This document shows positions 45,517 to 58,150 of a stretch of 64,000 bases of DNA, piece after piece. The DNA lies in NCBI GenBank assembly GCA_030447275.1, contig JAUJPF010000005.1, positions 106,481-170,480 on the forward strand, in the 5' to 3' direction. The first letter of the stretch is position 1; the number at the start of each line of letters is the position of its first letter. The notes beneath the pieces were generated by a model. It did not search any database. It worked only from the letters and a program-made list of their open reading frames with translations, and was not told where the DNA came from. The stretch is from Solirubrobacteraceae bacterium. Its GTDB lineage: Bacteria; Actinomycetota; Thermoleophilia; Solirubrobacterales; Solirubrobacteraceae. The position numbers were made by a program, and so were the translations under genes.

Positions 45517-45873
45517 GTGGGAGCGACCCTCAACGAAGCGGAGCTGCGCCGCTATCTCCAGCGTGTCGGCGACCGCTGGCCCCTCGACCGGGCGATCGTC
45601 GGCGGCGCCCGCGTCGCCGACTTCAAGGGCGCGCTGCCGCAGCGCGAGCGGGGTCCCGAGTACGTCGTGATCCTCGTCTCCGAGGCGTTCGACGGGATCC
45701 CGTGGCTCGAGCGCGTCTACCAGTCGGGGTCGCTGTGGGACGGCGCGGAGATGGGCGCCCCGGCCGACGTGCACTGCTACACGCGGGCGGAGTTCGAGCG
45801 CAAGGTCGAGTCGCTCAAGCTCGTCCGGGTCACGGCGAAGTACGGGCTCGACCTGCTCGCCGCGGCGGCCTAG
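45517..45873 (+). CDS. Degenerate nucleotidyltransferase-fold protein
   Basis: 118 residues from GTG 45517. The second half ([20 protein letters not shown] ... [20 protein letters not shown]) follows the pattern seen in small nucleotidyltransferase-fold proteins. The GSxxxG...DxD active-site block is replaced by [13 protein letters not shown], so catalysis is unlikely. Function unknown. Its TAG overlaps the stop of the convergent nadA gene. Confidence 0.5.
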   Translation: MGATLNEAELRRYLQRVGDRWPLDRAIVGGARVADFKGALPQRERGPEYVVILVSEAFDGIPWLERVYQSGSLWDGAEMGAPADVHCYTRAEFERKVESLKLVRVTAKYGLDLLAAAA

Positions 45874-46889
45874 TAGGCGCCGATCGCGACCATCCGCTCG
45901 ATGGGGATGCGCGCCCGCTCGGCGATGCCGGCGGGCACCTTCACCTCGTGGCGCATCTCGAGCAGGCTGTCGCGCAGCTTCGGCAGCGTGATCATCTTCA
46001 TGTAGCGGCACGAGGCGCGCTCGTTGGCGGCGATGAAGTCGACGTCGGGCGCGGCCATCCGCAGCGGGTGGAGCATCCCGACCTCGGTCGCCATGATCAC
46101 GGTGCTGCCCGGCTCGGCGCGCTCGGCGAAGTCGAGCATCCCGCCCGTCGAGAGCATGTGGACGCCGTCGGCGTCGACGTCGCCCGCGGCGACGTATTCC
46201 ATGACCGAGGTCGAGCAGCCGCACTCGGGATGGATGAGGAAGTCGGCGCCGGGGTGCGCGGCGCGGGTGGCGGTGATGTCGTCGGGCCGGATGCCGGCGT
46301 GCACGTGGCACTCGCCGTCCCACACGTGCATCTTCCGCCCGACCTCCTTCTCGACGTACGCGCCGAGGAACATGTCCGGGCCGAAGAGGATCTCGACATC
46401 GCCCCGCCCTCCCCCGTGCGTGTCGAGGATGTGGCGCACGACGTTCACGGCGTTCGACGAGGTGACGCAGTAGTCGGTGAGCGCCTTGACCTCGGCGGTC
46501 GTGTTGACGTACATGACCGTGACCGCACCGGGGTGCCTGGCCTGCCACGCGGCGAGCTGGTCGGCGGTGATCGAGTCGGCCAGCGAGCAGCCCGCGTCGA
46601 GGTCGGGGATCAGCACCGTCTTGTCCGGGCTGAGGATCGACGCGGTCTCGGCCATGAAGTGCACGCCGCAGAAGACGATCACTGCGGCGTCGGCGTTCGC
46701 CGCCTCGCGGGACAGGCCGAGGGAGTCGCCGACGTAGTGGGCGACGTCCTGGACCTCGGGCACCTGGTAGTTGTGCGCCAGGATCACCGCGTCGCGCTCA
46801 GCGGCCAGGGCGCGAACCTCGTCCTGGAGCCGGCGGATGTCGTCGGGGCCGAGCTGACCGGCGACCGGAAGCGGGGCGGCGAGGGACAT
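45870..46889 (-). CDS. nadA: Quinolinate synthase NadA
   Basis: 339 residues, normal for NadA. Motifs: [69 protein letters not shown] and [14 protein letters not shown]. The three Cys ligands of the [4Fe-4S] cluster lie in the [14 protein letters not shown] and PECGCS segments. Reaction: iminoaspartate plus dihydroxyacetone phosphate to quinolinate. It is divergent from the NrtR-like regulator by 42 bp; nadC lies 0.8 kb further on. Confidence 0.95.
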   Translation of the reverse strand: MSLAAPLPVAGQLGPDDIRRLQDEVRALAAERDAVILAHNYQVPEVQDVAHYVGDSLGLSREAANADAAVIVFCGVHFMAETASILSPDKTVLIPDLDAGCSLADSITADQLAAWQARHPGAVTVMYVNTTAEVKALTDYCVTSSNAVNVVRHILDTHGGGRGDVEILFGPDMFLGAYVEKEVGRKMHVWDGECHVHAGIRPDDITATRAAHPGADFLIHPECGCSTSVMEYVAAGDVDADGVHMLSTGGMLDFAERAEPGSTVIMATEVGMLHPLRMAAPDVDFIAANERASCRYMKMITLPKLRDSLLEMRHEVKVPAGIAERARIPIERMVAIGAY

Positions 46890-46931
46890 GGAGCGGAGAC
46901 TAGCAAGGTTTTCGACTCTCGGGCATAAACT

Positions 46932-47639
46932 ATGCTGCGCCCTGTGAGCAGTGCCGCTGATCGCTCCCCCGCCCCGCGCCTCGCCGCCCCCGTGGTGAAC
47001 GCCGTCGTCCTGCGTGTCACCGAGCGTCTCGAGACGCTCCTGTGGCGCCGCTCGCGTCCGCCTACGGAGGCCTGCTGGTCGGTGCCGGGCGGGTTCGTCC
47101 GCCAGGGCGAGTCGCTCGAGGGCGCGATGCGCCGCCACCTCGCCGGGAAGGTCGGCGTCACCGACGTCGGCCACCTCGAGCAGCTCGACTCGCGCAGCGC
47201 GGACACGCACCCGGAGCTGTGGCTGCTCGACGTCTCGTACCTCGCGCTCATCCCGCGCGGCGCCGAGCCGCAGCTCCCGCGCGACACGGAGTGGCATCCG
47301 GTCGACGGCCTCCCCACCGTCGCCTTCGGCCACGGCTACGCGATCGAGCGCGCGCACGAGCGGCTGCGCGGCAAGCTCTCGTACTCGAACGCGGCGTTCG
47401 CGCTCGCGCCGCCGCGCTTTGCGCTGCGCGAGCTGGCCGCGGTCTACGAGGCGGTGCTCGGCTACGCGGTCGACCCGACGAACCTCGGCCGCGTCCTCGG
47501 CCGGGACGGCCTGATCGCGCCGACGGGCGCACAGCGCCGCGCCGGCTCCTCGGGAGGCCGCCCGGCGGCCGAGTTCGCGTTCACCCGCCGCGAGCTCGTC
47601 GTGTCGCGGCCGCTGGCGGCGTTCAAGCCGCGTGACTGA
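46932..47639 (+). CDS. NrtR-like transcriptional regulator of NAD metabolism
   Basis: 235 residues. The N-terminal Nudix fold has the box [22 protein letters not shown]. The catalytic REUxEE block is replaced by RRHLAGK, so hydrolysis is unlikely. The C-terminal half ([20 protein letters not shown] ... [14 protein letters not shown]) matches the winged-helix part of NrtR. Placement between nadA and nadC supports control of NAD synthesis, with ADP-ribose-like effectors in known NrtR proteins. The palindrome GCATA-AAC-TATGC (46922-46934) covers the start and may be an operator. Confidence 0.82.
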   Translation: MLRPVSSAADRSPAPRLAAPVVNAVVLRVTERLETLLWRRSRPPTEACWSVPGGFVRQGESLEGAMRRHLAGKVGVTDVGHLEQLDSRSADTHPELWLLDVSYLALIPRGAEPQLPRDTEWHPVDGLPTVAFGHGYAIERAHERLRGKLSYSNAAFALAPPRFALRELAAVYEAVLGYAVDPTNLGRVLGRDGLIAPTGAQRRAGSSGGRPAAEFAFTRRELVVSRPLAAFKPRD

Positions 47640-47642
47640 CCG

Positions 47643-47693
47643 CACCGAGCGTCGAGTTTGTCTCCGTATCGACGACGAAGTCGACGCTCGGTG
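47643..47693. repeat. 51-bp palindromic repeat, copy 2
   Basis: Same 13-bp arms as copy 1 (CACCGAGCGTCGA / TCGACGCTCGGTG), same 25-nt centre length, with the centre again starting GTTTGTC and ending AAG but differing between. It fills the gap between the convergent nrtR-like and nadC stops exactly; nadC ends at 47694. Confidence 0.9.
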
Positions 47694-48521
47694 TCAACGA
47701 GGGAGCGGATCGAGGAGGAGCGAGAGGTCGAGCGCGGGCGCGGAGTGCGTGAGCGCACCGAGCGAGACGAAGTCGACGCCGGTCTCCGCGACCTCGCGCA
47801 GGTTCGCGAGCGTGATGCCGCCGCTCGCCTCGAGCTGGGCGCGGCCGGCGACGGCCTCCACCGTCGTGCGCAGCTCGGCCGGCGTCATGTTGTCGAGCAG
47901 GAGGCACGTCGCGCCGGCCTCGAGCGCCTCGGCGACCTCCGCCGCGTCGCGGCACTCGACCTCGAGCGGCAGGTCGGGGCGGGCGGCGCGCGCGGCGCGG
48001 ACGGCGGCGCCGACGCCCCCCGCCATCGCCGCGTGGTTCTCCTTGATGAGGATCGCATCGAACAGGCCGACGCGGTGGTTCGTGCCGCCGCCGGCGGCCA
48101 CGGCCGCCTTCTCGAGCGTCCGCATCCCCGGGGTCGTCTTGCGCGTGTCGAGCACGCGGGCGCCGGTTCCCTCGACCTCGCGGACGGCGAGCGCGGTCGC
48201 GGTCGCGACGCCCGAGAGGCGCTGGAGGAGGTTGAGCGCGGTCCGTTCGGCGGTGAGCAGCGCCCGCGCGGAGCCCTCGACGGCGAGGACCTCGCCGCCG
48301 TCGCGCCACACGCCCTCCTCGACCCGCCGCTCGAACCGCGCGCCGCCGTCGAGCTCGCGGAACACGGCCTCGGCCACGTCGAGCCCGAACACCGCGCCGG
48401 GCGCCTTCTGCACGATCGCCGCGCGGGCGCGCGCGGCCTCGGGCACGGTGGCCAGCGTGGTCGCGTCGCCGTCGCCGACGTCCTCGGCGAGAGCCCGGCG
48501 GACGAGGTCACGGTCGAGCAT
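47694..48521 (-). CDS. nadC: Nicotinate-nucleotide pyrophosphorylase NadC
   Basis: 275 residues. Motifs: EDVGDGDATTLATVPE, TALNLLQRLSGVATATA, VLDTRKTTPGMR, GGGTNHRVGLFDAILIKENH, LEVECRDAAE and LEASGGITLANLREVAETGV. These include the Lys/Glu/Asp residues that bind quinolinate and PRPP. Reaction: quinolinate plus PRPP to nicotinate mononucleotide, the step after NadA. nadB is not in the window. Confidence 0.95.
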   Translation of the reverse strand: MLDRDLVRRALAEDVGDGDATTLATVPEAARARAAIVQKAPGAVFGLDVAEAVFRELDGGARFERRVEEGVWRDGGEVLAVEGSARALLTAERTALNLLQRLSGVATATALAVREVEGTGARVLDTRKTTPGMRTLEKAAVAAGGGTNHRVGLFDAILIKENHAAMAGGVGAAVRAARAARPDLPLEVECRDAAEVAEALEAGATCLLLDNMTPAELRTTVEAVAGRAQLEASGGITLANLREVAETGVDFVSLGALTHSAPALDLSLLLDPLPR

Positions 48522-48605
48522 GGCCGCGCAGGATATGCGCGCCTCTACCGCGGCTGAGGCGCCAGCCGGCGCGAAGAGGGCTCACGTCTCACGGGCGCGG
48601 CGCCG

Positions 48606-50255
48606 ATGAAGACCGTGGTGCGCCGCCTCGTCCTCCTGACCGCCGTCCTCGCCCTCGCCTCCGCGCTGCTCGCGACTCCGGCGTCCGGGCAGATCTCGAC
48701 GCGCGTGATGAACGGCAGCGACGCCGCAGCCGGTCAGTACCCGTGGACGGTGGCGCTCGTCCTCCCGGGCTACACGCCGTCCGCGAGCCAGTTCTGCGGC
48801 GGGTCCCTCGTCGCGCCGGACATCGTGCTGACCGCGGCGCACTGCACGATGGGAAGCCGCGCCGACGAGATCGACGTCTTCGCAGGCGACCACGATCTCG
48901 GGGACGAGGATCCCGGCGAGCGCTACGACGTCCTGAGCATCCACCTGCCGGCGAACGCCGAGGTCGACCCCGACTCGGGCGCCGTCCCCCGCCGGGACAT
49001 CGCGATCCTCCGGCTCGACGCACCGGTGACTGGGGCCGAGCCGATCGCACCGATCGACCCCGTGGACGCTCCGCGGTGGTCAGACGCGGGTGACGATCTC
49101 GAGGTCATGGGCTGGGGCCGCTGGGAGCAGCTGCTGCCCGCGTACCCGGACATCCTTCAGCACGCGACCCTCGATCGCGTCAGCGACGCCGACTGCGCAG
49201 CCGTCCCGGGCCTCGACTTCGCCGCCACGGACATGGTGTGCGCCCTGCGGGTCCAGGGCCAGAAGGTGATCGACTCCTGCGGCGGCGACTCAGGCGGCCC
49301 TTTGACCACGATCGGTACCGACCCGTCCGACCCGACCACCGGCTGGAAGCTCGTCGGCACGGTGTCCTATGGCAGTCCGGACTGCGACGACCCGAGGGTG
49401 CCCGGCGTGTACGCTCGGCTCGGCGCCGCCGACCTGCGCGCCTTCGTCGAGGAATTCCGTGCGGGCGACCCGACGCCCGGCGACGATCCGGACGCACAGC
49501 TCGAGCGGAGCGGCGGCTCGCCGGTGCTGAGCGGTACCTTGCGCGCGGGCGAGCAGCTCGCGTGCGACGGCGCTACGACGACGTGGTCACAGCCGGACGT
49601 GACGGAGACCCCGCGCGTCCGCCGCTACGACGTCAAGGAGAACGAGCTCGCCACCGTCGCCGTCGACGGGCCGTACACGCTCCGAGCGGCGGACGTCGGC
49701 CATCGATTCCTCTGCGAGGTCCACGCCTCGAAGGCCGGCGTCGGCGGCTATGGCGTCGCGCGGTCAGGCCTCGCCGCCGAGGTCGGCCCCGCGCCGTCCA
49801 GCGGCACCGTGACGCCGCCCGTCGTCACGACGCCGCCGACGACCGAGATCACGCCGGTGCTCCCGCCCCCGTCGGACCCGCAGCCGTTCGTCCCGGAGCC
49901 CCGCGACGTCCTCGCTCCGACGACGTCTCGCATCACGAAGCGCTGCATCGGCAGACTCTGCACGTTCACGATCCGCGCGTCCGACGCCGGCTCGCCGCTG
50001 AGCGGCGTCCGCCGGCTCCACGTGACGCTGGTGTCTCGTTACCGATGCGGGCGACGGGACCGGAGGCGGACCTGCGTCAGCGAACGGCGGCTGTCCGCGA
50101 CCCGAGTGCTGCCGGGCTTCTTCCGGGCTCGCGCACAGGTGATGCGCCGGCCGGCGGCGTACCGAGTCGAGGTCTTCGCGATCGACGGCGCGGGCAACGA
50201 AGAGGCCCGGAGCCGCACGTTGAGCTTCCGCCTCAGCCCTCGCGCAGCACGTTGA
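48606..50255 (+). CDS. Secreted trypsin-like serine protease
   Basis: 549 residues with a signal peptide ([22 protein letters not shown]). S1 protease motifs: [26 protein letters not shown] (His near 79), [10 protein letters not shown] (Asp) and [11 protein letters not shown] (Ser near 229). The domain ends near residue 280. The C-terminal 260 residues hold an Ig-like stretch with two Cys, a Pro/Thr linker and a beta-rich module ([20 protein letters not shown]). Base composition is a little less GC-extreme than its neighbours. It overlaps the convergent decarboxylase by 23 bp. Confidence 0.9.
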   Translation: MKTVVRRLVLLTAVLALASALLATPASGQISTRVMNGSDAAAGQYPWTVALVLPGYTPSASQFCGGSLVAPDIVLTAAHCTMGSRADEIDVFAGDHDLGDEDPGERYDVLSIHLPANAEVDPDSGAVPRRDIAILRLDAPVTGAEPIAPIDPVDAPRWSDAGDDLEVMGWGRWEQLLPAYPDILQHATLDRVSDADCAAVPGLDFAATDMVCALRVQGQKVIDSCGGDSGGPLTTIGTDPSDPTTGWKLVGTVSYGSPDCDDPRVPGVYARLGAADLRAFVEEFRAGDPTPGDDPDAQLERSGGSPVLSGTLRAGEQLACDGATTTWSQPDVTETPRVRRYDVKENELATVAVDGPYTLRAADVGHRFLCEVHASKAGVGGYGVARSGLAAEVGPAPSSGTVTPPVVTTPPTTEITPVLPPPSDPQPFVPEPRDVLAPTTSRITKRCIGRLCTFTIRASDAGSPLSGVRRLHVTLVSRYRCGRRDRRRTCVSERRLSATRVLPGFFRARAQVMRRPAAYRVEVFAIDGAGNEEARSRTLSFRLSPRAAR

Positions 50256-51708
50256 TCGTGCGCAGCGTCGGGTCGCTCGCGCGGTGCCGGCGCGAGCCGG
50301 CGTCGAGCGTCGCACGCAGGTAGGCGAGCGTCTCCTCGGCGATCCGCTCGCCGGGGAGCAGCGCGGGGATGCCCGGCGGGTAGCCGGCGATCGACTCCGA
50401 CGAGATCCGGCCGACCGCCTCCTCGACGGAGACCACCTCGGACTCGCCGAGGAACGCCTCGCGCGGCGGCACGGCCATCTGCTGCTCGAGCGAGGCGGGC
50501 GGCGCGATCACCGCGGGGACCGTCCCCGGCCGGCTGATCCGCTTGACGACCTCCTCGACGTCGCCGCCGACGCGCTCGAGCGCGATCGTCTGCTCGGCGA
50601 CGCCGACGAGCAGGATCACCGTCGCCTGCGTGGCCAGCTCCGTCTGGACGTCGTAGGAGTGCTCGAGCGCCTCGGCGACCTCGTAGCCGGTGCAGCCGGT
50701 GCCGCGCACGTCGAGCACGATCCGCAGCGGATCCCACGACGCGACGCCGGGGCGCCCGACGAACTCCTCCCCGAGCACCGCGACGCCGGGGATCGACGCG
50801 AGCTTCGCGCGCGCCTGGGCGACCGCGCGCAGCGTCTCGTGCAGCAGCGCCTCGCCGTGGATCGCCAGCTGCCGGCGGGCGGCGTCGAGCGACATGAAGA
50901 GCAGCGAGCTCGACGACGTGCTGCGGGTGAGCCTGATTGCGCGCGCGACGGCGTCCGGGTCGATCCTGCCCGTGCCGGCGACGTGCAGCATCGCGCTCTG
51001 CGTCAGCGAGCCGACGATCTTGTGCGTGGAGGTGAGCACGGCGTCGGCGCCCTCGGCGAGCGCGCCGGCCGGCAGGTCGGGATGGACACCGAAGTGCGGG
51101 CCCCACGACTGGTCGACGGCGAGCGGGAGGCCGGCGGCGTGCGCGGCCTCGGCGCCGCCGCGCACGTCGGCGCCCATGCCGTAGTACGTGGGCGAGACGA
51201 TGAAGGCCGCGCGCGCGTCGGGCGTCGCGTGCAGCGCCTCGGCGAGCCGGCGCGGGTCGACGCCGTGGGCCATGCCGAGGTCGGCGTCGTACTCGGGCGC
51301 GACGAAGCTCGGGATCCCGCCGCTGAGGACGAGGCCGTCGACGACCGACGCGTGGGAGTTGCGCTGCGCTACTACGCGCGCCCCGAGCGGCGCGAGCATC
51401 AGGCACAGCGCGTGGTTGCCCTGCGTCGCCCCGTTCGTGAGGAACCACGTGCGCTCGGCGCCGTACGCCTCGGCCGCCAGCCGCTCGGCGCGCTGGAACG
51501 GCGTCGGCTCCGGGCCGATGTCGATGCCCTCCATGTCCTGCGGCACGTCGACGGCCAGCGCGCGGTCGCCGAGCGCGAAGCGCAGGCCGGGGTCGGCGCC
51601 GGGCCCGCCCTTGTGGCCGGGGACGTGGAAGCGCCCCGCGCCGCGGAACCCGTACGCCACGACCGCGTCGAGGTACGGCGCGGTCGGCTGCTCGCGCGGC
51701 TTCGTCAC
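50233..51708 (-). CDS. PLP-dependent Orn/Lys/Arg decarboxylase family protein
   Basis: 491 residues from GTG 51708, which shares its first base with the prfB TAG (TAGTG). N-terminal [19 protein letters not shown]-binding core [51 protein letters not shown] and [15 protein letters not shown], with the Schiff-base Lys in STHK. C-terminal [16 protein letters not shown]. Length and order match the short B. subtilis SpeA/YaaO type. It probably makes agmatine or cadaverine; substrate not resolved. Confidence 0.9.
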   Translation of the reverse strand: MTKPREQPTAPYLDAVVAYGFRGAGRFHVPGHKGGPGADPGLRFALGDRALAVDVPQDMEGIDIGPEPTPFQRAERLAAEAYGAERTWFLTNGATQGNHALCLMLAPLGARVVAQRNSHASVVDGLVLSGGIPSFVAPEYDADLGMAHGVDPRRLAEALHATPDARAAFIVSPTYYGMGADVRGGAEAAHAAGLPLAVDQSWGPHFGVHPDLPAGALAEGADAVLTSTHKIVGSLTQSAMLHVAGTGRIDPDAVARAIRLTRSTSSSSLLFMSLDAARRQLAIHGEALLHETLRAVAQARAKLASIPGVAVLGEEFVGRPGVASWDPLRIVLDVRGTGCTGYEVAEALEHSYDVQTELATQATVILLVGVAEQTIALERVGGDVEEVVKRISRPGTVPAVIAPPASLEQQMAVPPREAFLGESEVVSVEEAVGRISSESIAGYPPGIPALLPGERIAEETLAYLRATLDAGSRRHRASDPTLRTINVLREG

Positions 51709-52801
51709 TAGCCCGACGCCCGGCGGTGCAGCTCCGCGCGGACGAAGCCGTCGAGCTCGCCGTCGAGCACCTTGTTCGCGTCGCCCATCTCGAAGTCCGT
51801 GCGGTGGTCCTTGACCATCGTGTACGGGTGCAGGACGTAGGAGCGGATCTGCGACCCGAAGTTGACGTCCTGCGCCTCGCCCTTCGCGCGCGAGCTCCTC
51901 CTGGCGCCTGCGCTCCTCGAGCTCGGTGAGCTTCGCGCGGAGCATGGCCATCGCGGTCGCGCGGTTCGAGGACTGCGAGCGCTCGTTCTGGCACTGGACG
52001 ACGATGCCGCTCGGCCGGTGGGTGATGCGCACCGCGGAGTCGGTCTTGTTGACGTGCTGGCCGGCAAGCGCCGCTCGCGCGGTACGTGTCGATCTGGAGG
52101 TCGTCCTCGTCGATCTCGACCGCGCCGGCGTCCTCGACGACCGGCGCGACCTCGAGCCCGGCGAACGACGTCTGGCGGCGGTGCTGAGCGTCGAACGGGC
52201 TCAGGCGGACGAGGCGGTGCACGCCCTTCTCGGCCGAGTAGAGGCCGTAGGCGTTGGGGCCGGACGCGCGGAACGTCGCCGACTTGATCCCGGCCTCCTC
52301 CCCGGGCTCACCTCGAGCAGCTCGTGCTTGAAGCCGCGCTTCTCGGCCCACCGCATCTGCATGCGCAGGACCATCTCGGCCCAGTCCTGCGCGTCGGTGC
52401 CGGCAGCCGGCGTTGATGGTCACGAGGGCGTCGCCGGTGTCGTACTTGCCGGCGAAGAGGCGGTCCTCCTCGAGCTCGGCGAGGTGCTGCTCGATGACGC
52501 GGAGCTGGTCGTCGACCTCGCCCACCAGGTCGGGGTCGTCGGCGCTCAGCTCGGCCAGCTCGACGTCGCCCTCGAGCGAGCGGTACAGCTCGAGCTTGCG
52601 CTTCGCCCGCGAGTACTCGCCGTTGACCCGCGTCGCCCGCTCCTGGTCGCCCCAGAAGTCCGGGTCCTGCATCTCCGTCTCGAGCTCGGCGACCTGCCGC
52701 TCGAGCGCGGGCGGGTCGAGGTGCTCCTCGAGGCGCACGAGCTGCTCGCGGACGGCGCTGAGCCGCTGCGGCAGGGACTCGGGTGCGGCGGGTCCGGCCA
52801 T
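51708..52801 (-). CDS. prfB: Peptide chain release factor 2, multiply frameshifted
   Basis: ATG 52801 opens the coiled N-terminal domain ([20 protein letters not shown]). The SPF stop-codon recognition motif is intact ([20 protein letters not shown]). Indels near 52407, 52303, 52065 and 51888 break the frame. Reconstruction gives [32 protein letters not shown] then [18 protein letters not shown] (the GGQ region, damaged) and [22 protein letters not shown]2 recognises UGA and UAA. These breaks are not at the known programmed frameshift position (about codon 25), where the frame here is open. Most likely sequence errors. Confidence 0.85.
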
Positions 52802-53113
52802 GGCGTTCAGCCTACAATCGACGCCGCCGTGAACCCCGCTGCTGCGGGTCATCCAGCGGCGCGGTCGAGATGGCCGAGCCGCTCGAGGGTGCGGTGGAGC
52901 AACTCGGGCGCATGCTCGACCGGCCGCCGGGCCGCGCCGGCCGGGCTGAGCCGCGCGGCTTCGCACCGATTCGCACAGCCGATCCTGCGCAACCCTCACC
53001 ATGCCTCGCCGCCAGCCGGATATCTCGTGATTTCCAGCCAACTTCCTCCCGAGCGCGACGTTCGACCGATTTGCAGGGCAAGGGTACGAACGCCTCACCT
53101 TCAGGAGGAAGCC
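52802..53113. other. Intergenic region between prfB and the LPFTG gene
   Basis: 312 bp without a credible gene. It holds the divergent promoters of prfB and the LPFTG gene, a CCCGC-TGCT-GCGGG hairpin near 52837-52850, a relatively AT-richer stretch around 53020-53090, and the AGGAGG ribosome site of the downstream gene at 53103-53108. I see no tRNA or riboswitch in it. Confidence 0.5.
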
Positions 53114-54051
53114 ATGGACCAGGACAGGACGCTCACGCGTGCGCTGAGCGCTGCGCTCACGGCCGCCGTCGCCGCCGGCACGCTCGCCGGACCGGCCGCC
53201 GCGGGCGGGCGCCGGAGCACGCCCCCGCTCACGGGGCCCGGGGCGACCCCGCCGCCGCACGCCGCCCAGCCGCAGGCGCCGGCGCGGCCGGCGCGACCGG
53301 CGCCGCCCGCGAACGCCCCGGCGCACGGCGTCCGCGGCACGAAGCCGCGCCGCGCTGCGGCACCGGCGCCGCCCGCTCACGCTCCGGCGCACGGGCGCCG
53401 TGGGACGCGGCCCGCGCACGGGCCGGCGAAGGCGGCCACCCCGAGCGCCGGGACCGCGCGCGGCAAGGGCCCGAAGCGCGCCGCGCCGAGCGGCAACGGC
53501 AAGAGCGGCAACGGCGGCGGCCGCCCCAAGGTGACGCTCTGCCACGCGACCGGCTCGGCGACGAACCCGTACGTCACGATCACGATCGCCGCGCCCGCCG
53601 TGCGGGCGCACGACCGCCACCAGAACGACGAGGACATCATCCCGGCGCCCGCCGGCTGCCCGACCGCGGAGGGGACCGCGGCGCGCACCGCTCTGGACGC
53701 CGCTCGCTCGGCGCTCGGCGTCCCGCCCCCGCCGCCTCGAACGGCGCGTCGCCGGGTGCGTCGGTCGCCGAGGACGCGGCCAGTGAGCGGCGCGAGGTCG
53801 CGGGCCACCGGGCCGAGGAGCGCAACGGCGAGCCCGGTGAGCTCGCCGTCCTCGGCGAGATCCAGAGCGAGGACGGCGAGGAGGCCGGCGCTGCCGCGCA
53901 GGCCGTCCCCGCAACGCCGGCGACCACCGCGTCCGGCGACGCGGGCGAGCTGCCGTTCACCGGCCTCGAGCTGGTGCTCGTCGTGCTCGCCGGCCTCGCC
54001 GCGCTGCTGGGCGGCGTCGCGCTGCGCCGCGCGTTGGCCGAGCGGCGCTAG
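53114..54051 (+). CDS. LPFTG-anchored surface protein, frameshifted
   Basis: ATG 53114 (AGGAGG 53103-53108) opens a signal peptide (ALSAALTAAVAAGTLAGPAAAG). A long Pro/Ala/His/Arg-rich stalk follows, then a small domain (PKVTLCHATGSATNPYVTIT ... DIIPAPAGCP) with two Cys. Near 53722 one C seems missing; the other frame continues through an acidic Ala-rich region to GELPFTG, a hydrophobic span (LELVLVVLAGLAALLGGVAL) and the RRALAERR tail, a complete sortase signal. Sortase would anchor it to the wall. No sortase gene is in the window. Confidence 0.75.
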
Positions 54052-54081
54052 GACGCGATCAGGAGGTGCCGCGGCGCCCTG

Positions 54082-56916
<2,835 letters not shown>

Positions 56917-56999
56917 GCGTCCAGATTAGCGGCGCGGGGCCGCCGCTCGCCCCGCTCCGCCCTCCGGTGCGCGCCGTGCCGAGGCGCGCCCGCGCCGCC

Positions 57000-57337
57000 C
57001 TACACCGCGGGCTGCGTCGAGGCGCGCCGCGCCGCGCGCCGGCCGCGCCGCTTCTCCCGGTGCTTCTTGACCTGGCGCGCCATCTCCTCGGCCGCGAGGT
57101 TGACCGAGTGGTCCATGTCGCGCGTCGCCTCCTTCGCGCGCAGGGTCACGCCCTTGAGGTGGAGCGTCACCTCCGCGACGTAGCACTCCGGGTTGGCGGG
57201 ATTGCGCTCCTCGGAGAGCTCCACCTCGACCGGGCGAGGTCGGACACCTGCTTCGCCACCTTGCTCAGCCTGCGCTCCGTCCTCTCGCGAAGGTCATCGC
57301 TGACGGGGCAGTTGCGGCCCTTGACCTCGATCTGCAT
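57000..57337 (-). CDS. hpf: Ribosome hibernation promoting factor, frameshifted
   Basis: ATG 57337 follows GGGAGG. The first part reads MQIEVKGRNCPVSDDLRERT then ERRLSKVAKQVSDLAR. One G seems lost near 57232 (CGGTCGAGG for CGGGTCGAGG). The frame continues as VEVELSEERNPANPECYVAE, VTLHLKGVTLRAKEATRDMD and a Lys/Arg-rich tail. The total of about 112 residues corresponds to the N-terminal 30S-binding domain only, without the dimerisation domain of long HPF. It lies upstream of secA on the same strand. Confidence 0.85.
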
Positions 57338-57399
57338 TGAGGGACCTCCCTCGGTGGTCTGCGTCGGGCACCTGATGGTGGGTCCGCGGGGGACCGTTG

Positions 57400-58077
57400 T
57401 CAAGCGCTGCGGACGGTCCGGGCGTATGTGATCGCGCCCAGTGTCCGAGTTCCGACGCTCGCGAGCGCGCGGGCGCACGCGTCGAGCGTCGCGCCGGTGG
57501 TGTGGACGTCGTCGACCAGCACCGCGGCGGGCGGCGCCCGATCGGTGGCGACGACGCCGGCCGTGCGCAGCCGCGCCGCGCGCGCGGCCCCGACCTGGCG
57601 CGGCGCGTCGTCGGTGCGCCGCAGGCAGCGGACGACCGGGCGCCCGGTCCGCGCCGACAGCCGCCGCGCGAGAAGCTCGGCGGGGTCGAAGCCGCGACGG
57701 CGGCGCCGCGCGGGCGCGAACGGGACGGGCACGAGCGGCGCCTCCGAGAGCGGCGCCTCCGACAGCGGCCCGTCGCGCGGGAGGACCACGGCCATCTGCG
57801 CCGCCATCGCGTCGGCGGCGGCGAGGTGCGCGCGGAACTTCAGCGCGTGCACGAGGGCGCGCGTGGGGCCGTCGTAGGCGACCGGCGCCCAGGCGGCGCT
57901 GAACGCCTGCCGCGCGGCTGGACACGGCGCGCAGGGGCGCGGCAGCGCGCACCGCGGGCACGCGCCCGCGAGCCACGGCAGCGCGGCGCGGCAGGCCGCG
58001 CACAGCACGTCGCGCGCGGCCACGCCGCACGCGAGGCAGCGGGGCGGGACGAGGAGGGCGAGGAATGCGTCGAGCAC
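57400..58077 (-). CDS. ComF family phosphoribosyltransferase-like protein
   Basis: 225 residues from GTG 58077. An N-terminal zinc-ribbon-like Cys set (PPRCLACG, LCAACRA, CPRCALPRPCAPC) is followed by [34 protein letters not shown] and the PRPP loop AAVLVDDVHTTGATLDACAR. This is the ComF/GntX family linked to DNA uptake and late competence steps. It is divergent from the ctaG-like gene (73-bp gap) and 62 bp upstream of hpf on the same strand. Confidence 0.9.
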   Translation of the reverse strand: MLDAFLALLVPPRCLACGVAARDVLCAACRAALPWLAGACPRCALPRPCAPCPAARQAFSAAWAPVAYDGPTRALVHALKFRAHLAAADAMAAQMAVVLPRDGPLSEAPLSEAPLVPVPFAPARRRRRGFDPAELLARRLSARTGRPVVRCLRRTDDAPRQVGAARAARLRTAGVVATDRAPPAAVLVDDVHTTGATLDACARALASVGTRTLGAITYARTVRSA

Positions 58078-58150
58078 GGTTGAAGCTTCCCCGGGCACGG
58101 CGCGCGGAAGGGCGCCGGCGCGCACCGGAAGTGCTGCGAGACTGCGCCGC

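Noticed and set aside
46932..47639. Active Nudix hydrolase
   Set aside because: The Nudix box lacks the catalytic Glu residues, and the C-terminal half and the nad gene context fit an NrtR regulator.
51708..52801. Programmed frameshifting of prfB
   Set aside because: The known site is near codon 25 at an in-frame UGA. Here the first 130 codons are one open frame and the four breaks lie elsewhere, in G/C-rich spots.
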